Assembly: GCF_042654365.1 (NCBI RefSeq)
Contig: NZ_JBHSGG010000022.1
Location: 1 to 64,000, forward strand
DNA: 64,000 nt
Origin: Coralloluteibacterium thermophilum
Lineage (GTDB): Bacteria; Pseudomonadota; Gammaproteobacteria; Xanthomonadales; Xanthomonadaceae
Reading direction: 5' to 3'
Both the position numbers and the translations under genes were made by a program. The stretch's first letter is position 1, and each line of letters opens with the position of its first letter. The notes below the pieces were generated by a model. That model had not been told where the DNA came from. It did not search any database and saw only the letters and a program-made list of their open reading frames with translations. Positions 26,614-38,900 of this stretch are shown in pieces.

Positions 26614-27341
26614 AGCGGCCGCAACGCGCCCAGCAGGATGCCGAGCTCGCGCAGTCCGTCCACCGCGAGCCCGGCCATCTGCTGGGCGCCCTCGGGGGAG
26701 AAATGGGTGTCGTCCTGCACCCCGTCCGGATGGTTCGGATGCCCCGCGGGCACCCACAGGAACAGGCGCCGCGAGGCGACCTCACCCAGGTCGGCGAGGA
26801 GCTCCGCGCTCTCGCGCTGCATGTCCACCAGGGGGACGTCGAGTTCGGCCGCGACCTCGCGCACCAGCCCCGGGTAGGCGCCGTGAGTGTCGACCAGCCT
26901 GCCGTCGACGAAGTGCCGTCGGGCCGCCGGCGTGAACAGCACGGGCAGGGCCTGGCGCGCGCGCACCTCGGCCACGAACCGGCGCAGGTTGGCGGCGTAG
27001 GCCTCGGGCGGGGTGTGGCGGTCCGCGCGCGACGAGGCGTCGTTGTGGCCGAACTGGATGAAGACCGCATCGCCCGGCTGCAGGGCGTCGAGCAGGGCCT
27101 GCCACCGGCCCTCCTCGACGAAGGTGCGGGTGCTGCGGCCGTCGGCCGCATGGTTCACGACGCGCGCCTGGGCCGGATCGAGATAGGCCGGCAGCGCCTC
27201 GCCCCAGCCGGTCTCGGGACGCCGGTCCGCGGACTTCTCCGCCATCGTGGAGTCGCCCGCCAGATGGATGGCGAGCGGCGCCGCCACGGCCGGCTGCAGG
27301 ACGGCGGCGAGCAGGACGACGGCGAGGCGGAGGGAAACCAT
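26610..27341 (-). CDS. Secreted SGNH-type acetylesterase (CE12-like)
   Basis: About 243 residues with a signal peptide (cleavage near AVA-AP). The start is set at the ATG giving MVSLRLAVVLL; a TTG 7 codons earlier is less likely. SGNH blocks are all present: GDSTMA with the catalytic serine, the GFGHND-like FGHND, and DDTHF near the end giving the Asp-His pair. This matches rhamnogalacturonan acetylesterases (carbohydrate esterase family 12). Its stop overlaps the HPF-like gene end by 4 bases on the opposite strand. It follows the upstream secreted-protein gene closely (17 bases), so the two are one operon. Confidence 0.82.
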   Translation of the reverse strand: MVSLRLAVVLLAAVLQPAVAAPLAIHLAGDSTMAEKSADRRPETGWGEALPAYLDPAQARVVNHAADGRSTRTFVEEGRWQALLDALQPGDAVFIQFGHNDASSRADRHTPPEAYAANLRRFVAEVRARQALPVLFTPAARRHFVDGRLVDTHGAYPGLVREVAAELDVPLVDMQRESAELLADLGEVASRRLFLWVPAGHPNHPDGVQDDTHFSPEGAQQMAGLAVDGLRELGILLGALRPL

Positions 27342-27358
27342 GCGGGACCGGACCGGGA

Positions 27359-27901
27359 TCAACGTGCGGCCACGCGCAGGTTCTCGATGGCGCGCATCGC
27401 CGCCTCGACGTGGCGGCGCGAGGGGTCGGCGAGGTCCTGGGCATGCAGCACCACCAGGCGGTCGCCGACGATCAGCGCGTACATGGTGCCGCGCATCGCC
27501 ACCTCGCCGTGGTTGCCGGTCCAGTTGGCGCGCGCCATGCGGTGGCCATCGACCTCCAGCATCATCGGCTGCGAGGCGGCGAAGCCGCTGCGGCGCCGCT
27601 CGATGCCGCCGAGGAACTCGCGCAGGTAGGTGATGGCGGCGCGGTCCGGGTCCATCCCGGCCGCGGGCGACGAGGAGAAGGTCTGGGTGGTCACCTGCAG
27701 CAGCGCCCCGACCGGGCTTCCCGGATCGCGGCGGACGAAGGCCGCGGTCTCCGCGCCCGGCGCGGGCGTCTCGACGGTCGGGCCTTCGAAGCCCTCCGGC
27801 ACCTCCAGCGCGACCGCGGGGTTCCGGTAGGTCGCCGCGCCGGCGGCGAAGGCGACGGCCAGCAGGGCCGCGCCCGCGGCAAGACGGAGGATGGTGGACA
27901 T
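27359..27901 (-). CDS. Secreted hypothetical protein
   Basis: About 180 residues from the ATG giving MSTILRLAAGAALL, with a signal peptide cleaved near AGA-AT. The mature part contains VALEVPEGFEGP and a C-terminal AMRAIENLRVAAR helix, a layout like PsbP- or DUF1795-type small periplasmic proteins, but no family is confidently recognised. It is followed after 17 bases by the acetylesterase gene and is divergent from the efflux operon across about 176 bp. That intergenic region should hold promoters for both directions. Confidence 0.65.
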   Translation of the reverse strand: MSTILRLAAGAALLAVAFAAGAATYRNPAVALEVPEGFEGPTVETPAPGAETAAFVRRDPGSPVGALLQVTTQTFSSSPAAGMDPDRAAITYLREFLGGIERRRSGFAASQPMMLEVDGHRMARANWTGNHGEVAMRGTMYALIVGDRLVVLHAQDLADPSRRHVEAAMRAIENLRVAAR

Positions 27902-28077
27902 GGCGGTCCTCGCTCGGGGGGAAGGCGCCACTTTTCCACGAAACGCGGCGCCCGGCGAGAGGTCGACGCAGAGCGTGAAGGACGCGTCAAGGTAGCGGCG
28001 CCGGCCCGGCATGCGGACAATGCGCCACCTCACCGCAGGGGCATGTCGCCCGCTGCGCCGATCAAGGAACGGTTCCC

Positions 28078-29247
28078 ATGCCCTCCCCCTCCTCCGCCCG
28101 GCCGTCCACGGGCAAGCGGATGTTCTGGATGCTGCTCGCGGTCGCGATCGTCTTCGGCGGCATCTTCTTCGTGAAGTGGTTCGGCAACCGCGCCATGAAC
28201 CAGTTCCTGGACAACATGCCGCAGCCGCCCGCGACCATCTCCGCGGCGGAGGCGGTGCGCGAGACCTGGAGCGAGGCGGTGCAGGCGGTCGGCACCCTGG
28301 AGGCCGTCAACGGCGCCAACGTGACCACCGAGGCCGGCGGCGTGGTCAGCGCCATCCACTTCGAGGCGGGCCAGGAGGTCGCTGCCGGCGACGTCCTGCT
28401 GCACCTCAACGCCTCGACCGAGATCGCCACGCTGCGCGCGCTGGAGGCCTCCGCCGAGCTGGCGCGCACCCAGGCCGAGCGCTACCGCGAGCTGGGCGAG
28501 CGCCAGCTGGTGTCGCGGGCCGAGATCGACCAGCGCGCCAGCGAGGCGGCGAGCACCCTGGCGCAGGCCGAGGCGCAGCGCGCCCTGATCGCGCAGAAGA
28601 CCATCCGCGCGCCCTTCTCCGGCGTGCTCGGCATCCGCCGGGTCAACCTCGGCCAGTACATCGGCCCGGGCGACGCCATCGTCAGCCTGCAGTCGCTGGA
28701 CCCGATCTTCCTCAACTTCACCCTGCCGCAGCAGCGCCTGGCCGAGGTACGCACCGGCCAGCGCGTGGTGGCGAGCGTGGACGCGCAGGACGGGCGCAGC
28801 TTCGAGGGCGAGATCACCGCCATCGAGCCGGAGGTCGATCCCGACACCCGCAACTTCATGGTGCAGGCCACTCTGCGCAATCCCGACCGCAGCCTGCGCC
28901 CCGGCACCTTCGCGCGGGTGAGCTTCGATCTGGGCGAGCCGACCGAGGTGGTGGTGATCCCGCAGACCGCGATCAGCTTCAATCCCTACGGCAACTCGGT
29001 GTACGTCATCACCGAGGCGGCGCCGGAGGACGGCGAGGCCGCCGGGCAGGCGCCGACGCTGGTGGTCAACCAGCGCTTCGTGCGCACCGGCGCCACCCGC
29101 GGCGACTTCATCGCCGTGCTCGAGGGCCTGCAGCCCGGCGAGCGGGTCGCGAGCAGCGGCCTGCTCAAGCTGCGCAACGGCGCGGCGGTGGTGATCGGCG
29201 AGGACGCTCCGGAGGCGCAGGCGCGCCCCGAGGTCGATAACCGTTGA
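28078..29247 (+). CDS. RND efflux periplasmic adaptor (membrane fusion protein)
   Basis: 389 residues. One N-terminal membrane segment (about 15-33), then the biotinyl-lipoyl halves (VTTEAGGVVSAIHFEAGQEV and IRAPFSGVLGIRRVNLGQYI) around an alpha-helical hairpin (about 115-170), then beta-barrel and membrane-proximal domains. This is the usual layout of AcrA/MexE-type adaptors linking an inner-membrane RND pump to an outer-membrane channel. The permease gene begins 74 bases downstream. No regulator or outer-membrane factor gene is adjacent. Confidence 0.92.
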   Translation: MPSPSSARPSTGKRMFWMLLAVAIVFGGIFFVKWFGNRAMNQFLDNMPQPPATISAAEAVRETWSEAVQAVGTLEAVNGANVTTEAGGVVSAIHFEAGQEVAAGDVLLHLNASTEIATLRALEASAELARTQAERYRELGERQLVSRAEIDQRASEAASTLAQAEAQRALIAQKTIRAPFSGVLGIRRVNLGQYIGPGDAIVSLQSLDPIFLNFTLPQQRLAEVRTGQRVVASVDAQDGRSFEGEITAIEPEVDPDTRNFMVQATLRNPDRSLRPGTFARVSFDLGEPTEVVVIPQTAISFNPYGNSVYVITEAAPEDGEAAGQAPTLVVNQRFVRTGATRGDFIAVLEGLQPGERVASSGLLKLRNGAAVVIGEDAPEAQARPEVDNR

Positions 29248-29321
29248 CGGACCGGGCGCCGCCTCCGGCGGCGCGACCGGCTTCGCCCGCGCGAGCGGGC
29301 TGGCGTGACCGAGACCACGCG

Positions 29322-32300
29322 ATGAAATTCACCGACATCTTCGTCAACAAACCGGTACTGGCGGTCGTCGTCAGCCTGTTCATCCTGCTGCTCGGCCTGC
29401 GTGCCGGCGCCGAACTCAACGTGCGCCAGTACCCGGAGCTGCAGAACGCGGTCATCAACGTCAGCACGACCTACTTCGGCGCCGACGCGGACCTGATGCA
29501 GGGCTTCATCACCACGCCGCTGGAGCGCGAGGTCGCCAGCGCGGAGGGCATCGACTACCTGGTGTCCACCAGCGCCGCCGGCATCAGCACCATCCAGGCC
29601 TACCTGCGCCTGGACGTGGATCCCAACGAGGCGCTCACCCAGGTGGCGGCCAAGGTCAACAAGCTGCGCGGCGAACTGCCGGCGGAGTCCGAGGACCCGG
29701 TGGTCGAGCTGCAACAGGGCGAGACCACGGCGGCGATGTACCTGTCGTTCTCCAGCGACGTGCTCGACAACAGCCAGATCACCGACTACGTGGTGCGCGC
29801 GGTGGAGCCGCGGCTGGCGACCATCCCCGGCGTGCAGCGCGCGGAGATCATGGGCAGCGGCACCTTCGCGATGCGCGTCTGGCTCAAGCCCGACCGCATG
29901 ACCGCGCTGGGCGTCACCGCCTCCGACGTCAACGCCGCCCTGCAGGCGAACAACGTGCTGTCGGCGGTGGGCTCGACCAAGGGACACCTGGTCTCGATCG
30001 ACCTCACCGCGCGGACCGACCTGCGCACGCCCGAGGAATTCCGCCAGCTGGTGGTCCGCTCCGCCAACGGCGCCATCGTGCGCCTGGGCGACGTCGCCGA
30101 CGTGGTACTGGGCTCGGAGAGCTACGCGACCTCGGTGGCCTTCAACGGCGAGAGCGCGACCTTCATCGGCGTGTTCGTCGCGCCGGACGCGAACTCGCTG
30201 GACGTGATCCGCGAGGTCCGCCGGGTGTGGGACGGCGAGATCCTGCCCCAGCTCCCCGAGGGCATGCGCGCCGACGTGCCCTACGACAGCACCGAGTACA
30301 TCGAGGACGCCATCGCCGAGGTGATGCGCACCATCATCGAGGCGGTGATCATCGTCATCGTCGTGATCTACCTGTTCCTCGGCTCGCTGCGCAGCGTGCT
30401 GATCCCGGCGATCGCGGTGCCGCTGTCGCTCATCGGCGCGCTGTTCCTGATGCTGCTGATGGGCTTCACCATCAACCTGCTCACCCTGCTGGCGATGGTG
30501 CTGGCGATCGGCATCGTGGTGGACGACGCCATCATCGTGCTGGAGAACGTGCACCGCCACATCGAGGAGGGCCTGAGCCCCTACGCCGCGGCGATCAAGG
30601 GCGCGCGCGAGCTGGCCTGGCCGGTGGTGGCGATGACCACGACCCTGGTCGCGGTGTACCTGCCGATCGGCTTCCAGGGCGGGCTGACAGGCGTGCTGTT
30701 CGTGGAGTTCGCCTTCACCCTGGCGGGCGCGGTGCTGCTCTCCGGCGTCATCGCGCTCACGCTGACGCCGATGATGTGCGCGAAGATCCTCAAGCCCCAC
30801 CGCGGCGAGAAGGGCCGGCTGGAGGCATGGCTGGACGCGCGCTTCGAGCGCCTGCGCCTGGCCTACCAGCGCCGGCTGTCCTCGGCCCTCGACACCCGCT
30901 CGGTCGTGCTGGTGTTCGGCGCCATCGTGTTCGCGCTGATCTTCCCGCTCTACATGACGATGCCCGCGGAGCAGGCGCCGCAGGAGGACCAGGGCTTCGT
31001 GTTCTCGCTCGGCACCGCCGACCCGTACACCACCCTGGACAGCCTCGAACGCTCCACCGCGGAACTCACCCGCATCGCCGAGGAGACGCCGGAGGTCAGC
31101 AACTTCTTCCTCATCAACGGCGGCATGGGCGGTGCCGGCGGCGGCGCCACGACGAACGCGATCGCGGGCTTCGTGCTCGAGCCCTGGGGCCAGCGCGAGC
31201 GCACCACCCAGCAGGTGCTCGACCAGGACATCACGCCCCGCATCGGCGCGATCAGCGGGCTCAACACCTTCGCGGCCATCCCCCCGGCGCTGCCCACGGC
31301 GGGCGGCGGCGGCACGCCGATCAACTTCGTGGTCGGCGGCATCGGCCCGCTGGAGAACCTGCAGGAACTCGCCGACGAGATCCTCCAGCGCGCGCAGGCC
31401 AGCGGCCGCTTCATCTTCCTCGACACCGACCTCAAGATCGACAAGCCGCGCATCGACGTGGTGGTGGACCGCGAGAAGGCCGCGCTGCTCGGCATCGACA
31501 TGCGCACCCTGGGCGCGGACCTGGCGTCCATGCTCGCCGGCGGCTACACCAACCGCTTCGCCCTGGACAACCGCTCCTACCGGGTGATCCCGCAGGTGCA
31601 GCGCAGCGACCGCCTCAACGCCGACCAGCTCGCGAACTACTACACCCGCACCCGCGAGGGGCAGCTGATCCCGATGTCCACGCTGATCTCCTTCGAGGAG
31701 AGCGTGCAGCCGCAGCAGCTCAACCGTTTCCAGCAGCTCAACGCGGTGACCATCTCCGGCGTGCCGCGCCCCGGCGTGACCCTGGGCGACGCGCTCGGCG
31801 TGCTGGACCGCGCCGCGGCCGAGGTGCTGCCGCAGGGCTACAGCGTCGACTACGGCGGCGAGTCGCGGCAGTTCAAGCAGGAGGGCTCGGCCTTCCTGCT
31901 GACCCTGCTGCTGGCCCTGATCGTGATCTACCTGGTGCTCGCGGCGCAGTTCGAGAGCTTCCGCGATGCGCTGATCATGATGCTCACGGTGCCGATGGCG
32001 ATCTCCGGCGCGCTGCTGACGCTGACGGTCGTGAGCCTCCTCAACGGCATGCAGCTCACCAACCTGCCGGGCGCGACCATCAACATCTACACCCTGGTCG
32101 GGCTGATGACCCTGGTGGGCGTGATCGCCAAGCACGGCATCCTGATCGTCGAGTTCGCCAACACGCTGCAGGTCGAGCGCGGCCTGTCCCGGCGCGAGGC
32201 GGTCGAGGAGGCCTCGGGCATCCGCCTGCGCCCGGTGCTGATGACCACCGCCGCCCTGGTGTTCGCGATGTTCCCGCTGCTGACCGCGAGCGGCCCCGGC

Positions 32301-32477
32301 GCCGCCTCGCGCTTCGCGATGGGCCTGGTGATCGCCAGCGGCATGTCGATCGGCACGCTGTTCACCCTGTTCGTGCTGCCGGCGGTCTACCTGCTGCTCG
32401 CCCGCGACCACGCCGCGGATGCGCGGCGCGAGACCGGCGGCGACCGCGAGATCGAGCTCGCCGAGCCGGCCCAGTAG
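29322..32477 (+). CDS. RND efflux permease (HAE1-type)
   Basis: 1051 residues, normal length for an AcrB/MexF-type transporter. The first helix starts MKFTDIFVNKPVLAVVVSLF. Two large periplasmic loops follow helices 1 and 7, and the family motif GIVVDDAIIVLENV is in helix 4. The C-terminal half repeats the pattern (LTVPMAISGALL, GLMTLVGVIAKHGILIVEF). Proton-driven export of hydrophobic or amphipathic compounds is expected; the substrate is not predictable. It depends on an outer-membrane factor encoded elsewhere. A strong inverted repeat after the stop separates it from the convergent isochorismatase gene. Confidence 0.94.
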   Translation: MKFTDIFVNKPVLAVVVSLFILLLGLRAGAELNVRQYPELQNAVINVSTTYFGADADLMQGFITTPLEREVASAEGIDYLVSTSAAGISTIQAYLRLDVDPNEALTQVAAKVNKLRGELPAESEDPVVELQQGETTAAMYLSFSSDVLDNSQITDYVVRAVEPRLATIPGVQRAEIMGSGTFAMRVWLKPDRMTALGVTASDVNAALQANNVLSAVGSTKGHLVSIDLTARTDLRTPEEFRQLVVRSANGAIVRLGDVADVVLGSESYATSVAFNGESATFIGVFVAPDANSLDVIREVRRVWDGEILPQLPEGMRADVPYDSTEYIEDAIAEVMRTIIEAVIIVIVVIYLFLGSLRSVLIPAIAVPLSLIGALFLMLLMGFTINLLTLLAMVLAIGIVVDDAIIVLENVHRHIEEGLSPYAAAIKGARELAWPVVAMTTTLVAVYLPIGFQGGLTGVLFVEFAFTLAGAVLLSGVIALTLTPMMCAKILKPHRGEKGRLEAWLDARFERLRLAYQRRLSSALDTRSVVLVFGAIVFALIFPLYMTMPAEQAPQEDQGFVFSLGTADPYTTLDSLERSTAELTRIAEETPEVSNFFLINGGMGGAGGGATTNAIAGFVLEPWGQRERTTQQVLDQDITPRIGAISGLNTFAAIPPALPTAGGGGTPINFVVGGIGPLENLQELADEILQRAQASGRFIFLDTDLKIDKPRIDVVVDREKAALLGIDMRTLGADLASMLAGGYTNRFALDNRSYRVIPQVQRSDRLNADQLANYYTRTREGQLIPMSTLISFEESVQPQQLNRFQQLNAVTISGVPRPGVTLGDALGVLDRAAAEVLPQGYSVDYGGESRQFKQEGSAFLLTLLLALIVIYLVLAAQFESFRDALIMMLTVPMAISGALLTLTVVSLLNGMQLTNLPGATINIYTLVGLMTLVGVIAKHGILIVEFANTLQVERGLSRREAVEEASGIRLRPVLMTTAALVFAMFPLLTASGPGAASRFAMGLVIASGMSIGTLFTLFVLPAVYLLLARDHAADARRETGGDREIELAEPAQ

Positions 32478-32483
32478 CCGCCC

Positions 32484-32514
32484 CGACGCCGGCCGCCGCG
32501 CGCGGCCGGCGTCG
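32484..32514. terminator. Bidirectional hairpin between convergent genes
   Basis: A perfect 12-bp inverted repeat (CGACGCCGGCCG at 32484-32495 with its complement at 32503-32514) around a 7-base loop. It lies in the 37-base gap between the RND permease stop and the convergent isochorismatase-family stop. There is no clear U-tract on either side, so termination may be partial or Rho-assisted. Confidence 0.6.
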
Positions 32515-33054
32515 TCAGCGGATCAGGCGGCTGACCGTCCTGAACGCCGGGTGGGCGCTGGTGTGCAGCCACTCGAACAGCACCATCTCGGTGCCGACGA
32601 CGTCGGCGCCGTAGTCGCGCAGGCGCTGCAGCGCCAGGTCGCGGTTGCGCGGATCCCGCGAACCCACCGCGTCGGCGACCAGCTTGACCTCGATGTCGTG
32701 CTCGAGCAGGCCGATGGCGGTCTGCAGCACGCACACGTGCGCCTCGCAGCCGGCGAGCACGACGCTGCGGCAGGCCGGCAGCCAGTCGAGGAAGCCCGGT
32801 TCCGCCGTCGCCGCGAAGTGGCGCTTCGTGAAGGTGTCCGCGCACAGCGCGCGCAGCGCGGGGACGTTCGGCCCCAGTCCCTGCGGATACTGCTCGGTGC
32901 CCAGCACGGGCACCCCGAGCGTCCCCGCGGCGGTCGCCAGCCGCAGGCAACGGTCGACGACGGCCTCGCCGTCGTGGATCGCGGGCAGCAGACGTTCCTG
33001 GACGTCGACGATGAGGAGCACCGTGTCGTCGGTGCGGCAGAGGGCGTTGGACAT
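32515..33054 (-). CDS. Isochorismatase-family cysteine hydrolase
   Basis: 179 residues. The catalytic triad of the family is visible: D17 in LLIVDVQERL, K77 in FTKRHF and C108 in AHVCVLQTA. The GCEAHVCVLQTAIGLL block is typical of YcaC/isochorismatase-like hydrolases. Cytoplasmic. The substrate is unknown. The start is set at the ATG giving MSNALCRTDD; the longer in-frame extension overlaps repeat DNA. Confidence 0.85.
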   Translation of the reverse strand: MSNALCRTDDTVLLIVDVQERLLPAIHDGEAVVDRCLRLATAAGTLGVPVLGTEQYPQGLGPNVPALRALCADTFTKRHFAATAEPGFLDWLPACRSVVLAGCEAHVCVLQTAIGLLEHDIEVKLVADAVGSRDPRNRDLALQRLRDYGADVVGTEMVLFEWLHTSAHPAFRTVSRLIR

Positions 33055-33099
33055 GGCGGTGCCGTCGGGGGCGGCAGGCCAGCGTAGCGCATGGGGTGC

Positions 33100-34170
33100 C
33101 GGCGGGCGCCGTGCCGGGGGATCTGCGGAGGCAGGCCGTCCGGCCTCCGCTCCCGCCTGCGATGCTCGGCTCGATCGGGCGCAGGATCTGCATGCAGCGC
33201 TCCCTACCTCGTCATCCCGGCGATCGAAGGGATGCGGCTCTGCATCCAGGCAGGTCCAGAGCTTCCGCGCCTGCGGCGCGGGTTCCTTTTGTCTTGGCAA
33301 AAGGAACCAAAACCGCCTTCGCCCGGCCGCTCGCCGGCGCTGACGCGCCGGTGCCCTGTGCTCCTCGGTCGAGGCGGCGGCGGGCGAACTCGCTTCGCTC
33401 GGACAACGCCCGCCTGTTCTCCGCCTCGCCCTGCGGTGCTCGGCTCGCTCTAAGGGCGAAGAAGGTCACGAGCAACGGCAACGGCAACGGCAACAGCTAA
33501 GGCAACGGCAACGACACGCACGCTCCTGCCTTGGCCTTGGCCTTGGCTTTGGTTTTGCCGTTGGCTCTGGCTCTGGCCGTTGCTCTGCCATCCCGCGTTA
33601 GAGCGAGCCGAGCATCGCAGGCGGGCGCGGAAGGAAGGCGGCCGTTGTCCGAGCGAAGCGAGTTCGGCCGCCGCCGCGCCCGGCGAGACGCGCAGGGCAC
33701 CGACGCGAAGCGTCGGCGAGCGGCCCGCGGGAGCGGTTTTGCCTACTTTTGCCAAGACAAAAGTAGGCCGCGCCGCAGGCGCGGAAGCTCTGCACTTGCA
33801 GTTGCTCTGCGCGTGGATGCAGAGCCGCATCCCTTCGATCGCCGGGATGACGAGGTAGGAGCGCTGCATGCAGATCCCGCGCCCGATCGAGCCGAGCATC
33901 GCAGGCTGGCGCGGAAGACAGGCGGCCGCTGTCCGAGCGAAGCGAGTTCGGCCGCCGCAGCGCCCGGCGAGAAACGCAGGGCACCGGCGCGTCAGCGCCG
34001 GCGAGCGGCCGGGCGAAGGCGGTTTTGGTTCCTTTTGCCAAGACAAAAGGGACCCGCGCCGCAGGCGCGGAAGCTCTGCACCTGTCGTTGTTCGGCCGGC
34101 GGCCTTACTCCGCGGCCGCTGCCGGGGTAAAGGGTGCTGGTCCGTCACCGCCAATGGACCCAACCGACGG
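33100..34170. repeat. Intergenic inverted-repeat island
   Basis: No gene is supported here. One long repeat occurs three times: copy 1 at about 33152-33452, copies 2 and 3 in the opposite orientation at about 33598-33868 and 33887-34095. Each contains a CTTTTG-TCTTGG-CAAAAG palindrome-like centre, a GCGCCGCAGGCGC hairpin, and the segment CGAAGCGAGTTCGGCCGCCG. Between copies 1 and 2, 33470-33597 carries imperfect hexamer runs (GGCAAC repeats, then TTGGCC/TTGGCT/CTGGCT repeats). ORFs crossing the island are repeat-derived. Confidence 0.88.
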
Positions 34171-34231
34171 CACTCCCGTCGCCCTCGCCGAATCCGGAAG
34201 ATCGCGCGGTTCGCCTCCCGCAGGAAATTCC

Positions 34232-37489
<3,258 letters not shown>

Positions 37490-37496
37490 GGGACCG

Positions 37497-37525
37497 CCAG
37501 GCCGCGGCACCGTGCCGCGGCCTGG
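37497..37525 (+). terminator. Hairpin after the tricorn-like gene
   Basis: Perfect 13-bp arms (CCAGGCCGCGGCA and complement) around a 3-base loop, 8 bases after the tricorn-like stop codon. There is no run of T after it, so this is a stabilising or Rho-assisted end rather than a textbook intrinsic terminator. Confidence 0.55.
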
Positions 37526-37602
37526 CCCGGCGGCCCGAAGATTCCCGGCCCCCCGACCGCAGGCGAAGCGCGTCCTGCCTCGCCCCGGCGCGCGCGGGCG
37601 CC

Positions 37603-38121
37603 CTACAGCCCCTGCAGGAAGCGCCCGAACTCCTCGGCGCAGAACTCCACGTGCGCGGCGAGGCGGTGGCTGTCGGCGACCAGCACGAGACCGTCGCGGC
37701 GCGGGTAGGCCCAGTCGATCACCGCCTGCGCGGGGATGAGTTCGTCGTCCCAGCCGTGGACGATGCGAGTCGGCACGCGCGCGGCGTCGAAGCGCCGCGG
37801 GAAGCCGTCGATCGCGATCGGCGGCGCCATCAGGAACAGCCCGGCCGTGGGCAGTTCCTGCGAGACGAAGCCCGAGACGAAGGCGCCCATGCTGGAGCCG
37901 GCCAGCACCACCGGGCCCTTGCCGCAGGCGGCTTCCGCGCGTTCGCGCAGGCGCGCGATGCGCAGGTCGATGTCGGCGACCCGGCGGCCTGCGTCGATGT
38001 CGGAATAGTCCGGTCGCTCGTGGCTCCAGCCCAGCCGTTCGGCGACCGCCGCGAGCGCGCTCACCTTGGTGGCGTTGGGGCTGCTCTCGAGCCCGTGCGA
38101 CAGGATGACGTGGCCTTTCAT
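37603..38121 (-). CDS. YqiA-like alpha/beta hydrolase
   Basis: 172 residues. The start LSHGLESSPNATK, the nucleophile elbow GSSMGA, VHGWDDELIP (acid residue) and SHRLAAHVEF (histidine) form a compact serine hydrolase fold like YqiA/YcfP esterases. A GGAGAG ribosome-binding site lies upstream. The downstream gene in the same direction is absent; convergent with the tricorn-like gene. The MOSC gene upstream ends 20 bases before it starts, so the two are probably co-transcribed. The substrate is unknown. Confidence 0.8.
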   Translation of the reverse strand: MKGHVILSHGLESSPNATKVSALAAVAERLGWSHERPDYSDIDAGRRVADIDLRIARLRERAEAACGKGPVVLAGSSMGAFVSGFVSQELPTAGLFLMAPPIAIDGFPRRFDAARVPTRIVHGWDDELIPAQAVIDWAYPRRDGLVLVADSHRLAAHVEFCAEEFGRFLQGL

Positions 38122-38141
38122 GCGTCGGTCTCTCCGGCTGA

Positions 38142-38687
38142 TCAGAACAGGGCGTGCTGGGCGATGTCCGAGGGCAGCGGGCGCTCGTCCACCGGGCACA
38201 GCGCGTCGCCCAGACGGATGAGGCCGCTCTCGACCACGCGCGCGGTGATGCCGCCATGCCCGCGCATGGCGTTGTAGCCGCCGCGCCCGAGCGCGGCCTC
38301 CATCTTCGAGCAGGGATCGCAGGGACCGGTCCCCTCCAGCAGCGCCGTGCCGATGCGGAAGCGGCGCCCGCCCAGCGCGACCAGGGGGATGCGGCTCACC
38401 ACCAGATTGCGCCGCAGCAGCTCCGGCGGCAGCGCGTCGAGTCCGGCCAGGGCGGCGATCACCGGCAGGTGCTCCGCCTGGATGAGGGTGACCTCGCGCG
38501 TGCCGCTGCGGCCCTCATAGCGGTCGCCGTCGAGGCCGGCGCCCACCACCGCCACGACGGCATCGACGACGCGCATCGGCGCCTCGCGCGCCGGGCGCAG
38601 GCCGATCCACTCCACGCGGCCGGGCCGCGGCAACGTCGCGAGCAGGCGGCCGAGCGGGGAATCGGGATGGGGGCGGGTCTTGCGCAT
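38142..38687 (-). CDS. MOSC domain protein
   Basis: 181 residues. The MOSC-type landmarks are REVTLIQAEHLPVIAAL, ELLRRNLVVSRIPL, and the cysteine-bearing GTGPCDPCSKME. MOSC domains are sulfur-carrier folds found in molybdenum-cofactor sulfurases and in enzymes reducing N-hydroxylated compounds. It lacks the beta-barrel N-terminal MOSC_N domain. Followed by the YqiA-like gene after 20 bases. Confidence 0.85.
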   Translation of the reverse strand: MRKTRPHPDSPLGRLLATLPRPGRVEWIGLRPAREAPMRVVDAVVAVVGAGLDGDRYEGRSGTREVTLIQAEHLPVIAALAGLDALPPELLRRNLVVSRIPLVALGGRRFRIGTALLEGTGPCDPCSKMEAALGRGGYNAMRGHGGITARVVESGLIRLGDALCPVDERPLPSDIAQHALF

Positions 38688-38900
38688 GAGGGCGGCGATG
38701 ATAGGGCCTCGCGCGCGCGATGTACTTCTCACCTCGACGCAAATGCGAAGCGCGGCGGACCCGGGGCCGCTCCCCGCCAGCCCGCACGGTCGCGCCGTCG
38801 CGACGACGGAAGCGCCCGTTGATGGGCGGACAGCCGTCTCGACGGGCAGGACACGCCCGACGGCGTGCGCGGCGCGCCGATCTGCGACACCATCTCCGGC

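Noticed and set aside
28986..32411. A 1141-residue minus-strand open frame opposite the RND permease
   Set aside because: Antisense to a strongly conserved gene, with His/Gln/Arg-rich sequence and no recognisable domain.
33100..34170. Short proteins encoded in the inverted-repeat island
   Set aside because: The ORFs are translations of the repeat in several frames; similar peptides appear in each copy and there are no good ribosome-binding sites.
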